Part shown: one piece after another, positions 17,848 to 26,344 of the stretch | Numbering within the stretch: the stretch's first letter is position 1 | Layout: each line of letters begins with the position of its first letter | NCBI RefSeq assembly: GCF_030056815.1 | Contig: NZ_JASHKR010000027.1 | Location: forward strand, 1-61,466 | Length of the DNA: 61,466 nt | Direction: 5' to 3' | Origin: Rhodococcus sp. IEGM 1379 | Lineage (GTDB): Bacteria > Actinomycetota > Actinomycetes > Mycobacteriales > Mycobacteriaceae | Translations under genes and position numbers: made by a program | The notes under the pieces: generated by a model | Database searches by the model: none | What the model saw: only the letters and a program-made list of their open reading frames with translations | Told to the model about the DNA's origin: nothing

Positions 17848-18791
17848 GCGACTTTCAGACGCAACTCGAAGCCTTCGTAGGCCAGACGCTCGTTCCCACC
17901 ACGTGGGGACCTGACGAGGTCAACGTTCCCATGATCCGGCATTGGGCCGAGACCATGGGCGATACCAACCCCGTCTACCTCGACGACGAAGCTGCCCGCG
18001 CCACCGGCCGCGACGGTGTCGTTGCTCCCGCGCAGATGCTTCAGGTCTGGATCATGCGCACCTTCACCGACAAGATGGCCGGCAACGACCCGTCGCAGGT
18101 GTGGACCGATCTGATCGCCACCCTCGACGCCGCCGGATTCAGTTCCGTCGTAGCCACCGATTCCGATCAGGAGTTCCACGCCGAACTTCGCCCCGGCGAT
18201 CGGATCAACTACACCGAGGTCATCGAGTCGATTTCCCCGGAGAAGAAGACGGGCCTCGGCACCGGACACTTCGTGACGACGCTCAAGACCTACCGCAACG
18301 GTGACGATGAGGTTGTCGGTACGCAGAAGTGGCGGACGTTGCGGTTCAAGCCGCAGGAAGCCAAGGCTCCGGAAGCTCCGCGGGCATTGCGTCCGCGTCC
18401 GGCGCTCAACGCGGACAACGCTTTCTGGTTCGAAGCTGCCAAGGAGCACCGTCTGGTGATCCAGCGCTGCACCGACTGCAAGACGCTGCGTCATCCCACC
18501 GGACCGATGTGCGGCGAGTGCCAGTCACTCGCGTGGGACACGATCGACTCGACCGGTCGCGGCACGGTGTACAGCTTCGTGGTCAATCATCACCCCAAGA
18601 TCGACGCGTTCGACTACCCGCTCATCGTTGCGGTCATCGAACTCGAAGAGGGAACCCGATTGATCGCCAACATGGTGGGTATTGCGCCCGAAGATGTCGT
18701 GGTCGACATGCCCGTGGAACTTGACTGGATCGACGCCGACCCGGATCTGACGCTTCCCGCGTTCCGGCCGGCCGCACGCGAGGAGCACTGA
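17844..18791 (+). CDS. chsH2: Steroid enoyl-CoA hydratase subunit ChsH2 (MaoC + DUF35)
   Basis: 315 aa, two parts. Residues ~1-165 are a MaoC/FAS1-type hot-dog domain lacking the catalytic Asp/His pair (DTNPVY instead of an H). Residues ~180-315 form a DUF35 domain with a Zn ribbon (CTDCKTL and CGEC) and OB fold. In mycobacteria ChsH2 pairs with ChsH1 to hydrate the side-chain enoyl-CoA, and its DUF35 domain recruits the Ltp2 aldolase. GTG 17844 overlaps the fadE29 stop (GTGA) and its stop overlaps the next ATG (TGATG). Both partners follow in the same operon. Confidence 0.88.
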   Translation: MSDFQTQLEAFVGQTLVPTTWGPDEVNVPMIRHWAETMGDTNPVYLDDEAARATGRDGVVAPAQMLQVWIMRTFTDKMAGNDPSQVWTDLIATLDAAGFSSVVATDSDQEFHAELRPGDRINYTEVIESISPEKKTGLGTGHFVTTLKTYRNGDDEVVGTQKWRTLRFKPQEAKAPEAPRALRPRPALNADNAFWFEAAKEHRLVIQRCTDCKTLRHPTGPMCGECQSLAWDTIDSTGRGTVYSFVVNHHPKIDAFDYPLIVAVIELEEGTRLIANMVGIAPEDVVVDMPVELDWIDADPDLTLPAFRPAAREEH

Positions 18792-19906
18792 TGGACTTCA
18801 ATTTCAGCGAAGAGCAGGAAGCTATTCGCGAACTGGCCGACGAGGTTTTCACCAGCAAGGCCACCATCGACCGCACCAAGGAGATCGAACTCTCCGCCGA
18901 GCGCGTCGACCGCGAACTGTGGCGTGAACTCGCTACCACCGGTCTGCTCGGCATTGCATTGCCGGAGGAGTTCGGCGGCGGTGGCCTCGGTCTGGGCGAG
19001 CTGTACGCACTGCTCGAGCAGCAGGGGCGCCACGTTGCGGCTGTCCCCATCTGGGAGACCACGCTCGCAGCCTTCGCGATCAACGAGTTCGGATCGGATT
19101 CGCTTCGCGCAGAGTTCCTTCCGGGTGTTGCCGACGGTAGCCGTTTCCTCACTATCGGCCTCGAAGAGTTCGGCCCGTACTCCGGCGGCGACCCGCTGAC
19201 GACGGCATCGCAGGGTGCCGACGGCAACTGGACGCTCACAGGCGAAAAGGCCGTTGTGCCGATCACGCATATCGCTGACCGCGCACTGGTATCTGCGACG
19301 GCGGCCACGGGTGCGGCGCTCTTCCTGGTTGATCTGGCTGCCGACGGCGTCACGGTCGAGCAGACGCAGTCCACCAACCACGAGATCTGCGCCAACGTCA
19401 CCTTCGCCGGTGCACCCGCGCAGCTGATCGGCTCCGCCGACGGCACCACCGTTTCGTGGCTGATCGATCGAGTTGAGCTTGCATTGGCCGCAATTCAGTG
19501 GGGCGTCGGCTCGGGCGCAGTCGCTCAGGCCGTCACGTACCTGAACGGCCGCATGCAGTTCGGCCGTCCGCTCGCGACCTTCCAGGCCGTGAATCACCAA
19601 CTCGCAGATTGCTACATCGATCTCGAAGCGATGCGCGTGACACTGTGGCAGGCCGCCTGGCGCATTACCGAGGGCCTGGACCTCGGCACCTCGGTGCTCG
19701 TCGCCAAGTGGTGGGCCACCGACGGCGGACAGCGTGTTGTCCACCGCACCACGCACGTTCACGGCGGCATGGGCGTCGACACCGACTACCCGGTCCACCG
19801 TCACCTCCTGTGGGGCAAGCAGATTGCCGCCACGCTCGGCGGTGCCAGCTCGGACCTTGCGCGTCTGGGTGCTCAGCTCGCGTCCGGCGTCGAGGTGGTC
19901 GCATGA
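18791..19906 (+). CDS. fadE28: Acyl-CoA dehydrogenase subunit, FadE28/ChsE1-like
   Basis: 371 aa acyl-CoA dehydrogenase-fold protein, shorter and more divergent than its partner. Seen: MDFNFSEEQEAIRELADEVF, GIALPEEFGGGGLG, a poorly conserved mid-domain and the C-terminal HVHGGMGVDTDYPVHR. Such subunits combine with FadE29 so that active sites and FAD sites are shared across the heterotetramer. Starts by TGATG coupling and ends by ATGA coupling with the following MaoC gene. Confidence 0.85.
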   Translation: MDFNFSEEQEAIRELADEVFTSKATIDRTKEIELSAERVDRELWRELATTGLLGIALPEEFGGGGLGLGELYALLEQQGRHVAAVPIWETTLAAFAINEFGSDSLRAEFLPGVADGSRFLTIGLEEFGPYSGGDPLTTASQGADGNWTLTGEKAVVPITHIADRALVSATAATGAALFLVDLAADGVTVEQTQSTNHEICANVTFAGAPAQLIGSADGTTVSWLIDRVELALAAIQWGVGSGAVAQAVTYLNGRMQFGRPLATFQAVNHQLADCYIDLEAMRVTLWQAAWRITEGLDLGTSVLVAKWWATDGGQRVVHRTTHVHGGMGVDTDYPVHRHLLWGKQIAATLGGASSDLARLGAQLASGVEVVA

Positions 19907-20331
19907 CAGTCTTGACCGGTCGCAACTATGCCGATATCACGGTCGGAGAGGTATTGCCCGAGTTGGCAATTCCGCTCACCCGCACGCTGATCATTGCTAC
20001 GGCAATCGCCACCCGCGATTTCCAGGACGTCCACCACGACCCGAGCCTGGCTCAGGAACGTGGTTCCAAGGATGTCTTCATGAACATCCTGACCAGCAAC
20101 GGTCTGGTCGGCCGTTACGTCACCGATTGGGCAGGGTCGGCATCGACGTTGCGTCGCATCGCCATTCGTCTGGGCACACCCAACTACCCGGGTGACACCA
20201 TGACGATGTCCGGTGAGGTTGTGTCCAAGGAAGACGGCGTCGTCGTGGTCAAGGTTCAGGGCGCCAACAGCCTTGGCAATCACGCAGCCGGAACCGTCAC
20301 AGTCGCTTTCAAGGAAGAGGGGAATGCCTGA
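19903..20331 (+). CDS. chsH1: Steroid enoyl-CoA hydratase subunit ChsH1 (MaoC)
   Basis: 142 aa single hot-dog domain. The catalytic segment TRDFQDVHHDP contains the Asp and His expected of MaoC hydratases, which complements the ChsH2 subunit that lacks them. ATG 19903 gives the family length (129 aa in mycobacteria) and overlaps the fadE28 stop. Together with ChsH2 it hydrates the C17 three-carbon enoyl-CoA to the beta-hydroxy form that Ltp2 cleaves. Confidence 0.88.
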   Translation: MTVLTGRNYADITVGEVLPELAIPLTRTLIIATAIATRDFQDVHHDPSLAQERGSKDVFMNILTSNGLVGRYVTDWAGSASTLRRIAIRLGTPNYPGDTMTMSGEVVSKEDGVVVVKVQGANSLGNHAAGTVTVAFKEEGNA

Positions 20332-21509
20332 TGGCGATCAGCCCACTCTCGGGTGCCGCTGCCATCGTCGGCATCGGGGCCACCGAGTTCTCCAAGAAAT
20401 CCGGACGTAGCGAACTACAGTTGGCCTGCGAGGCCGTCGTCGCTGCGCTCGCGGACGCCGGCATCGAACCGTCCGAGGTCGACGGTCTGACCACCTTCAC
20501 GATGGAGACCAACGGCGAGATACTCGTCGCTCGCAATTGCGGGCTCGGGGAGCTGAAGTTCTTCTCCCGCATCGGCTACGGCGGCGGCGCGGCATGTGCG
20601 TCGGTGCAGCAGGCAGCGATGGCAGTGGCAACCGGCATCGCCGACGTCGTGGTGGTCTACCGTGCGTTCAACGAACGTTCCGGGATGCGCTTCGGTGCGG
20701 GCCAGCATGATCGACCCATGGACAGCACCGCCGACCGCGCCGCGTACGCGTGGCTGACCCCGCAGGGCCTGTCGACACCCGCTCAGTGGGTTGCGATGTT
20801 CGCGAGGCGGTACATGCACCAGTATGGAGCAACCAGCGAGGACTTCGGTCGTGTTGCCGTGGTGGCGCGCAAGCATGCTGCTAACAACCCGGCGGCTTGG
20901 TTTCACGGCAAGCCGATCACGCTCGAGGATCACCAGAACTCCCGCTGGATCGCCGAGCCGCTGCACTTGCTCGACTGCTGCCAGGAGACCGACGGCGGTC
21001 AGGCCCTCGTTATCGTCTCGGCCGAGCGCGCAAAGACTCTGGCCAACAAGCCCGTCATCATCAAGGGCGCGGCACAGGGCAGTGCCAAGGATCAGCACAT
21101 GATGGCCAGCTACTACCGCCCCGACATCTCCGGTATCCCGGAGATGGGGTTGGTCGGCCGTCAGCTGTACGGCCAGAGCGGCCTAACACCGGACGACATC
21201 AACGCCGCGATCCTCTACGACCACTTCACCCCGCTGGTGCTTCCACAGCTCGAAGAACTGGGCTTCTGCAGGCCCGGCGAGGCCAAGGACTTCATCCGCG
21301 AAGGCAACCTCGAGATCGGTGGACGCTTGCCGTCCAACACTCACGGTGGCCAGGTCGGCGAGGCATACCTGCACGGCGTCAACGGAATTGCCGAAGGTGT
21401 CCGACTCGTTCGTGGCACATCGACCAATCAGCCCGAGGGCGTCGAGAACGTATTGGTCACTGCCGGAACAGCAGTACCCACCAGCGGTCTCATCCTCGGC
21501 GCGGTCTGA
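20331..21509 (+). CDS. ltp2: Ltp2-like thiolase-fold steroid aldolase
   Basis: 392 aa thiolase-fold protein of the SCP2/lipid-transfer branch (ACEAVVAALADAGIEPSEVDG near the N-terminus; NTHGGQVGEAYLHG near the C-terminus). In mycobacteria Ltp2 works with the ChsH2 DUF35 domain in a retro-aldol cleavage that releases propionyl-CoA and the C19 steroid ketone, ending side-chain degradation. TGATG junction with chsH1. The classic thiolase nucleophilic Cys is not apparent, in keeping with aldolase rather than thiolase chemistry. Confidence 0.87.
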   Translation: MAISPLSGAAAIVGIGATEFSKKSGRSELQLACEAVVAALADAGIEPSEVDGLTTFTMETNGEILVARNCGLGELKFFSRIGYGGGAACASVQQAAMAVATGIADVVVVYRAFNERSGMRFGAGQHDRPMDSTADRAAYAWLTPQGLSTPAQWVAMFARRYMHQYGATSEDFGRVAVVARKHAANNPAAWFHGKPITLEDHQNSRWIAEPLHLLDCCQETDGGQALVIVSAERAKTLANKPVIIKGAAQGSAKDQHMMASYYRPDISGIPEMGLVGRQLYGQSGLTPDDINAAILYDHFTPLVLPQLEELGFCRPGEAKDFIREGNLEIGGRLPSNTHGGQVGEAYLHGVNGIAEGVRLVRGTSTNQPEGVENVLVTAGTAVPTSGLILGAV

Positions 21510-21523
21510 GAGAGGAATTGAAC

Positions 21524-22345
21524 ATGACTGCTTCCGAAACTGTGAAGACCGCCGGCGATTGGCGCGGAGCCGATCTCGGTACCCGCACCGTCTCCTATAC
21601 CGAGCGCGACGCGATCCTGTACGCACTTGCCGTGGGCGCCAAGGCAACCGAGCTGGACCTCGTCTTCGAGGATCGGCTTCGGGTACTGCCGACCTTCGCT
21701 CTGACGCTCGCACAGTGGGCTCCGGATGCGTTGGGCTCGCAGGGTGCGTTCGACACGTCGACCGCACTTCACGGCTCCCAGGAACTGAAAGTGCTTGCCC
21801 CGCTGCCCCGCAGCGGTGAGCTGGCACTGAAGGCTTCCGTCGGCGAGGTGTGGGACAAGGGCGCTGCTGCAGTGTTCGAGGTGAAGGTGGAGTGCGAGTA
21901 CTTCGTCGCAACCTGGTCGCTGTTCGCTCCCGGTGCCGGCGGATTCGGTGGGGAACGCGGACCGTCGCGTCCGGCCGAGCCCACGGGTGACCCTTCGCTG
22001 ACAGGTGTCCTGACCACCGCCGAGAACCAGACGGCGATGTACCGACTCCTCGGCGACATGCACCACATCCACATCGATCCCGAGGCCGCAGCGCGTATCA
22101 ACCAGCCGCGTCCGATCATGCACGGCCTGTGCACCTTGGCGGCCAGCACGCTCGAACTCGCTCGTGTCACCGGAGTTCACCCGGCTGATCTCGTGAGCCT
22201 CGAGGGTCGTTTCGCGGCTGCCATCCATCCGGGTGAGACTCCGTCCATCGCGGCGTGGGGAACTTCGGAGGATCTGGCATTCCAGGTATACAAGGACGGA
22301 CAGCTGGCAATTTCCGGTGCGCGAGTGAGCTTCTCCGCCTCGTAG
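21524..22345 (+). CDS. MaoC-type enoyl-CoA hydratase, ChsH3-like
   Basis: 273 aa double hot-dog protein. The second half has the hydratase-2 motif LLGDMHHIHIDPEAA followed by PIMHGLCTLAAS, the active-site Asp/His pattern of 2-enoyl-CoA hydratases. Mycobacterial Rv3538/ChsH3, an igr-adjacent gene, is of this type and acts on steroid side-chain enoyl-CoA. ATG 21524 has AGAGGAA 9 bases before. Last gene of the operon that began at 16681, 14 bp after ltp2 and followed by a terminator. Confidence 0.83.
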   Translation: MTASETVKTAGDWRGADLGTRTVSYTERDAILYALAVGAKATELDLVFEDRLRVLPTFALTLAQWAPDALGSQGAFDTSTALHGSQELKVLAPLPRSGELALKASVGEVWDKGAAAVFEVKVECEYFVATWSLFAPGAGGFGGERGPSRPAEPTGDPSLTGVLTTAENQTAMYRLLGDMHHIHIDPEAAARINQPRPIMHGLCTLAASTLELARVTGVHPADLVSLEGRFAAAIHPGETPSIAAWGTSEDLAFQVYKDGQLAISGARVSFSAS

Positions 22346-22357
22346 CACCCACAGTCG

Positions 22358-22397
22358 CAACTGCGGGGCGCTTGATCCCCGTCGCGCCCCGCAGTTG
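22358..22397 (+). terminator. Terminator of the igr-like operon
   Basis: A perfect 14-bp stem CAACTGCGGGGCGC (22358-22371 with 22384-22397) and 12-nt loop lies 13 bp after the last gene of the operon. Confidence 0.88.
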
Positions 22398-22408
22398 TTC
22401 ATACAAAT

Positions 22409-22444
22409 AAGGAAGCCCCGGAGCATTCGCTCAGGGGCTTCCTT
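22409..22444. terminator. Second terminator, for the convergent SDR gene
   Basis: An 11-bp stem AAGGAAGCCCC (22409-22419 with 22434-22444), with an inner GAGC/GCTC stem, ends with a T-run on the minus strand and lies 11 bp beyond the stop of the minus-strand SDR gene. Confidence 0.88.
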
Positions 22445-22454
22445 GTGGGCTGTT

Positions 22455-23225
22455 TCAGTTCTCGCGCATCGCCATGTAGCGGGCCGGGTACTCGCCGCCG
22501 CCGTGAACGGCAATGTCGGCACCGTTGACGTACGAGGAAAGCGGGCTGGCCAGGAACAGGCAGGAATTCGCGATGTCCGACGGTACAGCCATGCGCTCCA
22601 TCGGAAGTGTGGCGGTGACAGCAGAGCCGTCGCCGTACACCGATGCTGCAGCCTCGGTGCGGATCAGCCCGGTGGTGATGTGATTGATGCGAACCTTGGG
22701 GGCCCACTCGAGCGCCAAAGCCTTTGTCAGGACCAGTAGTCCGGCCTTCGCAGCACTGTAGGCGGCGGTACCGGGCTGCGGATCGATGGCCGAGACGCTG
22801 CCGATGTTGATGATGGCGCCGCCGTCGTCCTGCGTCTGCATCACAGCGTTGGCTGCCTGCGCAACGTTGAAGGGAGCCAGCAGGTTCAATGCCACGATCT
22901 TCTCCACGAAACGCGGGGAGACGGTGGCTGCATCGGCGTCGGGGGAGCCGCCGGCGTTGTTGATCAGGACGTCGACGCGGCCGTAAAGGTCGACGGCTTC
23001 CTGAACGAGGGCTGCGGCGTCTGCGGGATCACGGACGTCCGTAGCTTTGAAAGCTGCAGTGCGGCCGTCGGCCGAGGGGAGCGTTTCCGGCTCGTTTCGG
23101 CCACAGACAAGTACGTTTGCGCCGGCGGCCAGGAAGGTTTCGGCGATGACGAAGCCGATGCCCTTGGTGCCGCCGGTGACGACCACCGAACGTCCGCTGA
23201 AATCGACAGGGTTGGGGAGTGACAC
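22455..23225 (-). CDS. Short-chain dehydrogenase/reductase (KstR2-type regulon candidate)
   Basis: 256 aa classical SDR: VVVTGGTKGIGFVIAE cofactor loop, INNAGGSPD, a catalytic Ser in NIGSVSA and YSAAKAGLL (YxxxK). GTG 23223-23225 is chosen because GGAAGG precedes it by 7 bases; an upstream ATG frame would run through the operator region. Divergent from the SDR at 23406 across a perfect KstR2-type box. Mycobacterial KstR2 regulons also include SDR genes for ring C/D degradation (Rv3548c/Rv3549c types); this link is inferred from context. Confidence 0.87.
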   Translation of the reverse strand: MSLPNPVDFSGRSVVVTGGTKGIGFVIAETFLAAGANVLVCGRNEPETLPSADGRTAAFKATDVRDPADAAALVQEAVDLYGRVDVLINNAGGSPDADAATVSPRFVEKIVALNLLAPFNVAQAANAVMQTQDDGGAIINIGSVSAIDPQPGTAAYSAAKAGLLVLTKALALEWAPKVRINHITTGLIRTEAAASVYGDGSAVTATLPMERMAVPSDIANSCLFLASPLSSYVNGADIAVHGGGEYPARYMAMREN

Positions 23226-23306
23226 GGTGGAGCCTTCCTGATGCGGGGCCGAGCTGAATTGCCGCCCAATATGATTGACGCGGCATGGTCGCACACTTTA
23301 GGGTCA

Positions 23307-23320
23307 AGCAAGTGCTTGGT
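23307..23320. promoter_or_regulatory. KstR2-type operator AGCAAGTGCTTGGT
   Basis: The 14 bases match every fixed position of the KstR2 consensus AnCAAGnnCTTGnT known from mycobacteria and rhodococci. The site lies between two divergent SDR genes, 82 bp from the minus-strand start and 86 bp from the plus-strand start. KstR2 represses genes for steroid C/D-ring (HIP-CoA) breakdown, so both SDR genes are probably in that regulon. No kstR2 gene is in the window. Confidence 0.8.
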
Positions 23321-23405
23321 TGTTTAGTAAGTCGAGTGTAGACGACAAACACCGGCAGTCACCAGAATCGACCAGTCCCCGCGTCAAGGACATTGGAGTA
23401 ATCAC

Positions 23406-24167
23406 ATGGGCAAGCTCGACGGCAAAGTTGCACTGATCACCGGTGCCGGCCAGGGAATCGGACAAGGAATCGCACTTGCATTGGCCAAGGAAGGTGCCGT
23501 CATCGCGGTTGCCGGGCGCACCGAATCCAAGCTCCACACCACCTGCGGACTGCTCGCCGACATCGGCGGCCGCGGCGAGGCTGTTGTCTGCAACGTCAGC
23601 AACAAGGACGACATCACCGCAGCTGTGGACCGTACGGTCGAACTGTTCGGCGGAATCGATATCTTGGTCAACAATGCCAACGACTGCAAGCCCGGCCCGC
23701 TGCTCAGCGTGCTCGACGAGGATTTCGAGCGCTCTTTCGCAACCGGTCCGCTTGCGACTCTGCGCATGATGCGGGCAGCGCATCCGCACATGGACGCTCG
23801 CGGCGGCGGCGTCATCATCAACATGGTTACCTCGGCGGCCGTCCGTTGGGATGCCAGCAACTACGGTGCTTACGGCTCCATCAAAGAAGGCATGCGCTCA
23901 CTTACCCGTGCTGCGGCCTGCGAATGGGGCAAGGACAACATCCGCGTCCTCAATGTCGCGCCGCACGCCCAGACGCCCGCTCTGCAGTGGTGGATGGACA
24001 AGAACCCCGAAGAGGCTGCTGCCTTCGTTGCCGGCATTCCCCTCGGCCGCGTCGGCGATCCCGAAGCGGATATCGGACGCGCGATCGTCTTCCTCGTTGG
24101 CGAAGATGCCGGCTACCTGACAGGTGCGACGATTCCCCTCGACGGTGGCCAGTCGCGTTGGGGCTGA
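23406..24167 (+). CDS. Short-chain dehydrogenase/reductase
   Basis: 253 aa SDR: LITGAGQGIGQGIALAL, VNNAND (variant NNAG), Ser in NMVTSAAVRW and YGAYGSIKEG, where the YxxxK motif is present as Y-G-S-I-K. ATG 23406 with GGAG 8 bases before. It shares the KstR2 box at 23307 with the divergent SDR. The last 55 bp overlap, tail to tail, the phosphodiesterase gene on the other strand. A decayed copy of this gene's last ~25 codons occurs at 31458-31532. Confidence 0.87.
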   Translation: MGKLDGKVALITGAGQGIGQGIALALAKEGAVIAVAGRTESKLHTTCGLLADIGGRGEAVVCNVSNKDDITAAVDRTVELFGGIDILVNNANDCKPGPLLSVLDEDFERSFATGPLATLRMMRAAHPHMDARGGGVIINMVTSAAVRWDASNYGAYGSIKEGMRSLTRAAACEWGKDNIRVLNVAPHAQTPALQWWMDKNPEEAAAFVAGIPLGRVGDPEADIGRAIVFLVGEDAGYLTGATIPLDGGQSRWG

Positions 24168-24907
24168 CCTCCTGCCGTGTGGGCGCAGGCAAGCCATTGC
24201 TTGGCATCTGCCGGGAAGTCGGTGGTGGTGCCGTCCACTCCGAGTTCTAGGGCGCGGACCGCATCGTCGGAAGTCTTCAGCGGCCAAGCATGAACCTGCA
24301 GTCCGGCTTCGTGGAGCTCGCGGACCAGATCTGCGGTCAGCCCGTTCCAACCGCAGTAGAAGGCACCCGAGCCGGTAGACGCCAGGACAGATCTGATGCC
24401 CGCCGGGTGGTTGTCGGCATCGGGGTAGGCCGCCACGATCAATCCGCGCGGAACGAAGGGCGCGACCTCGGCGACTGCATGCAGTGCGTCGGCTGAAAAG
24501 CTCGTGAACTGTATGCGTTGAGCGTCGTCCGGGCGTGCCTGCGCGATCCGTCCCAGTTCCGGAACCACCTCGATAGCTTTGATCTCTACCTGCAGGGTGA
24601 CGGTGGTGTTGTCGAGCGCTTCCTCGAAGGTGAGGACGCCGCGTCCTGAATCCAATTCGATGTCTTTGATCTGGTCGAAGTTCAATTCCGCGACAGGGCC
24701 GAGTCCACGGCCGGAACCGTCGGCGGCAGTGCGATCGAGTGTTGCATCGTGGAGCACGATGGCAACGCCATCCGCGGTTAATCGCACGTCCAACTCGATC
24801 TCGTCCACGCCCATCTGCTCGGCGAGGCGAAATGACGCGATGCTGTTTTCCGGCGCGTGGCCCATGGCGCCGCGATGGCCGACCAGGGTGAATGATTCGG
24901 ATCGCAT
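24113..24907 (-). CDS. Glycerophosphodiester phosphodiesterase (UgpQ/GlpQ-like)
   Basis: 264 aa TIM-barrel GDPD. Seen: the HRGAMGHAPENSIASF active-site segment, EIELDVRLTADG with metal-binding Glu/Asp, VLHDATLDRT and the C-terminal VHAWPLKTSDDAVRALELGVDG. It hydrolyses glycerophosphodiesters to glycerol-3-phosphate and an alcohol. No signal peptide, so cytoplasmic like UgpQ. It starts two bases after the binding-protein gene's stop and is the last gene of the importer operon, which supports a glycerophosphodiester substrate for the transporter. Its 3' end overlaps the SDR gene on the other strand by 55 bp. Confidence 0.9.
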   Translation of the reverse strand: MRSESFTLVGHRGAMGHAPENSIASFRLAEQMGVDEIELDVRLTADGVAIVLHDATLDRTAADGSGRGLGPVAELNFDQIKDIELDSGRGVLTFEEALDNTTVTLQVEIKAIEVVPELGRIAQARPDDAQRIQFTSFSADALHAVAEVAPFVPRGLIVAAYPDADNHPAGIRSVLASTGSGAFYCGWNGLTADLVRELHEAGLQVHAWPLKTSDDAVRALELGVDGTTTDFPADAKQWLACAHTAGGQPQRDWPPSRGIVAPVR

Positions 24908-24909
24908 TG

Positions 24910-26286
24910 TCAGGCGACCTTGCTTTCGTAGACCTTGCGCACGGACTCGGTATCGGCGCGCAGTTTGGTTGCCGTCGCTTTCAGAGTTGCGGCGGGATCG
25001 GCATTTTCGGTGTACAGCTTTTGGATCGCGGTGCGCATCTCGATGATGGTGCTTTGCACGTACCGGCGAACCGGGTCGGGTTGCCGTGCCAATTCGAGTT
25101 GGTCGACGGCCAACTTGTAACTCGGATTGTCGGCCATGACCTGGCGGACTTTTGTAGAGTTTGCAGCGGCTATCGTCGAGGGCAGGTATCCCGTTCCGAC
25201 GGTCCAGGTGGACGACGCTTCCTCGCCGGACAAGTACGCAAGTACCTGGGCCGCAGCGTCCTTGCGTTCTGGGCTGGCGTTTTTCATGATGCCGAGACCA
25301 GCGCCGCCGGTCGGCACCCCGTGAGTTTTCTGCTGAGGTAAGAAGCCTGCCCCCACCTCGAAGGGAGAGCCTTTGATGAGCCCGGTCAGAGATCCGGTCG
25401 AGTTCGTAATCGTTGCCACCTGACCGTTCATGAAATCGTTGTTGACGTCCTGTGCGAGATAGCCGCTCTTGTCGTCATTGACCACTGCGCGGTCGAACTC
25501 CGCTGCAGCAATTGCGGCGGCCGAGTCGACAGTGACATCGAGGCCTTCGGAGATCGCCCCACCGAAATTCCAGACGAGACCCTGCATGTACCAATCGTCG
25601 GCGCCGGTATATGCGCGCATCTTCAGAGAGTTGCCATTGTAATTCTGACCCGTGATCTGCTTTCCCCACGAACGGAATTCGTCCCAGGTCGCGGGAGCGC
25701 GGTCCGGTAGACCGGCGGCGGCAAAGATCTCCTTGTTGTAGTAGAAGAGGGGTGTCGATCGACCGAACGGGAGCCAGAAGGATTCACCGCGAACCACGCC
25801 CTCGTCGAAGAGGCGTTCGTTAAACGCACCCCGACCGAAGTTCTTGTCGAAGTAGCCATCCAGTGGTTCGAGGGTGTCGTTGAGAAAGAACTTGTTCCAC
25901 GAGACGTCGGAGAAGACACCGATGTCAGGTATCTGCCTGGCCTGCAGTCCGGCCGCGATCTTCTCGGTTACTCCGTCGTATCCGTTGAACTGCTGTACCT
26001 CGGCGTAGATGTCGGTCTGCGACCGATTGAATCCGTCGAGGACACCGGTGAAGACTTCGTGGTTATTTCCCGACCACGGGCTCCAGATGACGACATTGGT
26101 TCGTCCGGCAAACTCAGTGGGGGGCTTGACATCCGGTGCGGAGAAAGATGATGTCCCGCCCGCAGGGCTGCCACATGCAGCGAGAATGGGAAGGGCGATT
26201 GCCGTCATGCCAGCAGCAGTGAGGAAGCTGCGGCGACTGATGTTCACAGGCTGTGATGCGGAGCCTGATCGGGTAAAGAATGACAC
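24910..26286 (-). CDS. ABC importer substrate-binding lipoprotein (UgpB-like)
   Basis: 458 aa family-1 extracellular solute-binding protein. The N-terminus has a twin-arginine motif (SRRSFLTAAG) and a lipobox LAACGS, so it is a Tat-exported lipoprotein. Then come the mature-domain hallmarks VVIWSPWSG, PDIGVFSDVSW and the central QNYNGNSLKMRAY. GTG 26284-26286 is taken because CAGGAG lies 8 bases upstream. It binds the ligand for the two permeases encoded before it. Sugars and glycerol-3-phosphate diesters are both bound by this family; the downstream phosphodiesterase favours the latter. Confidence 0.88.
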   Translation of the reverse strand: MSFFTRSGSASQPVNISRRSFLTAAGMTAIALPILAACGSPAGGTSSFSAPDVKPPTEFAGRTNVVIWSPWSGNNHEVFTGVLDGFNRSQTDIYAEVQQFNGYDGVTEKIAAGLQARQIPDIGVFSDVSWNKFFLNDTLEPLDGYFDKNFGRGAFNERLFDEGVVRGESFWLPFGRSTPLFYYNKEIFAAAGLPDRAPATWDEFRSWGKQITGQNYNGNSLKMRAYTGADDWYMQGLVWNFGGAISEGLDVTVDSAAAIAAAEFDRAVVNDDKSGYLAQDVNNDFMNGQVATITNSTGSLTGLIKGSPFEVGAGFLPQQKTHGVPTGGAGLGIMKNASPERKDAAAQVLAYLSGEEASSTWTVGTGYLPSTIAAANSTKVRQVMADNPSYKLAVDQLELARQPDPVRRYVQSTIIEMRTAIQKLYTENADPAATLKATATKLRADTESVRKVYESKVA

Positions 26287-26344
26287 GGTGGTATCTCCTG
26301 GAGGGTGCTGAAATGGCAAGGGAAGTGCGGAGAATCGAGACAGG

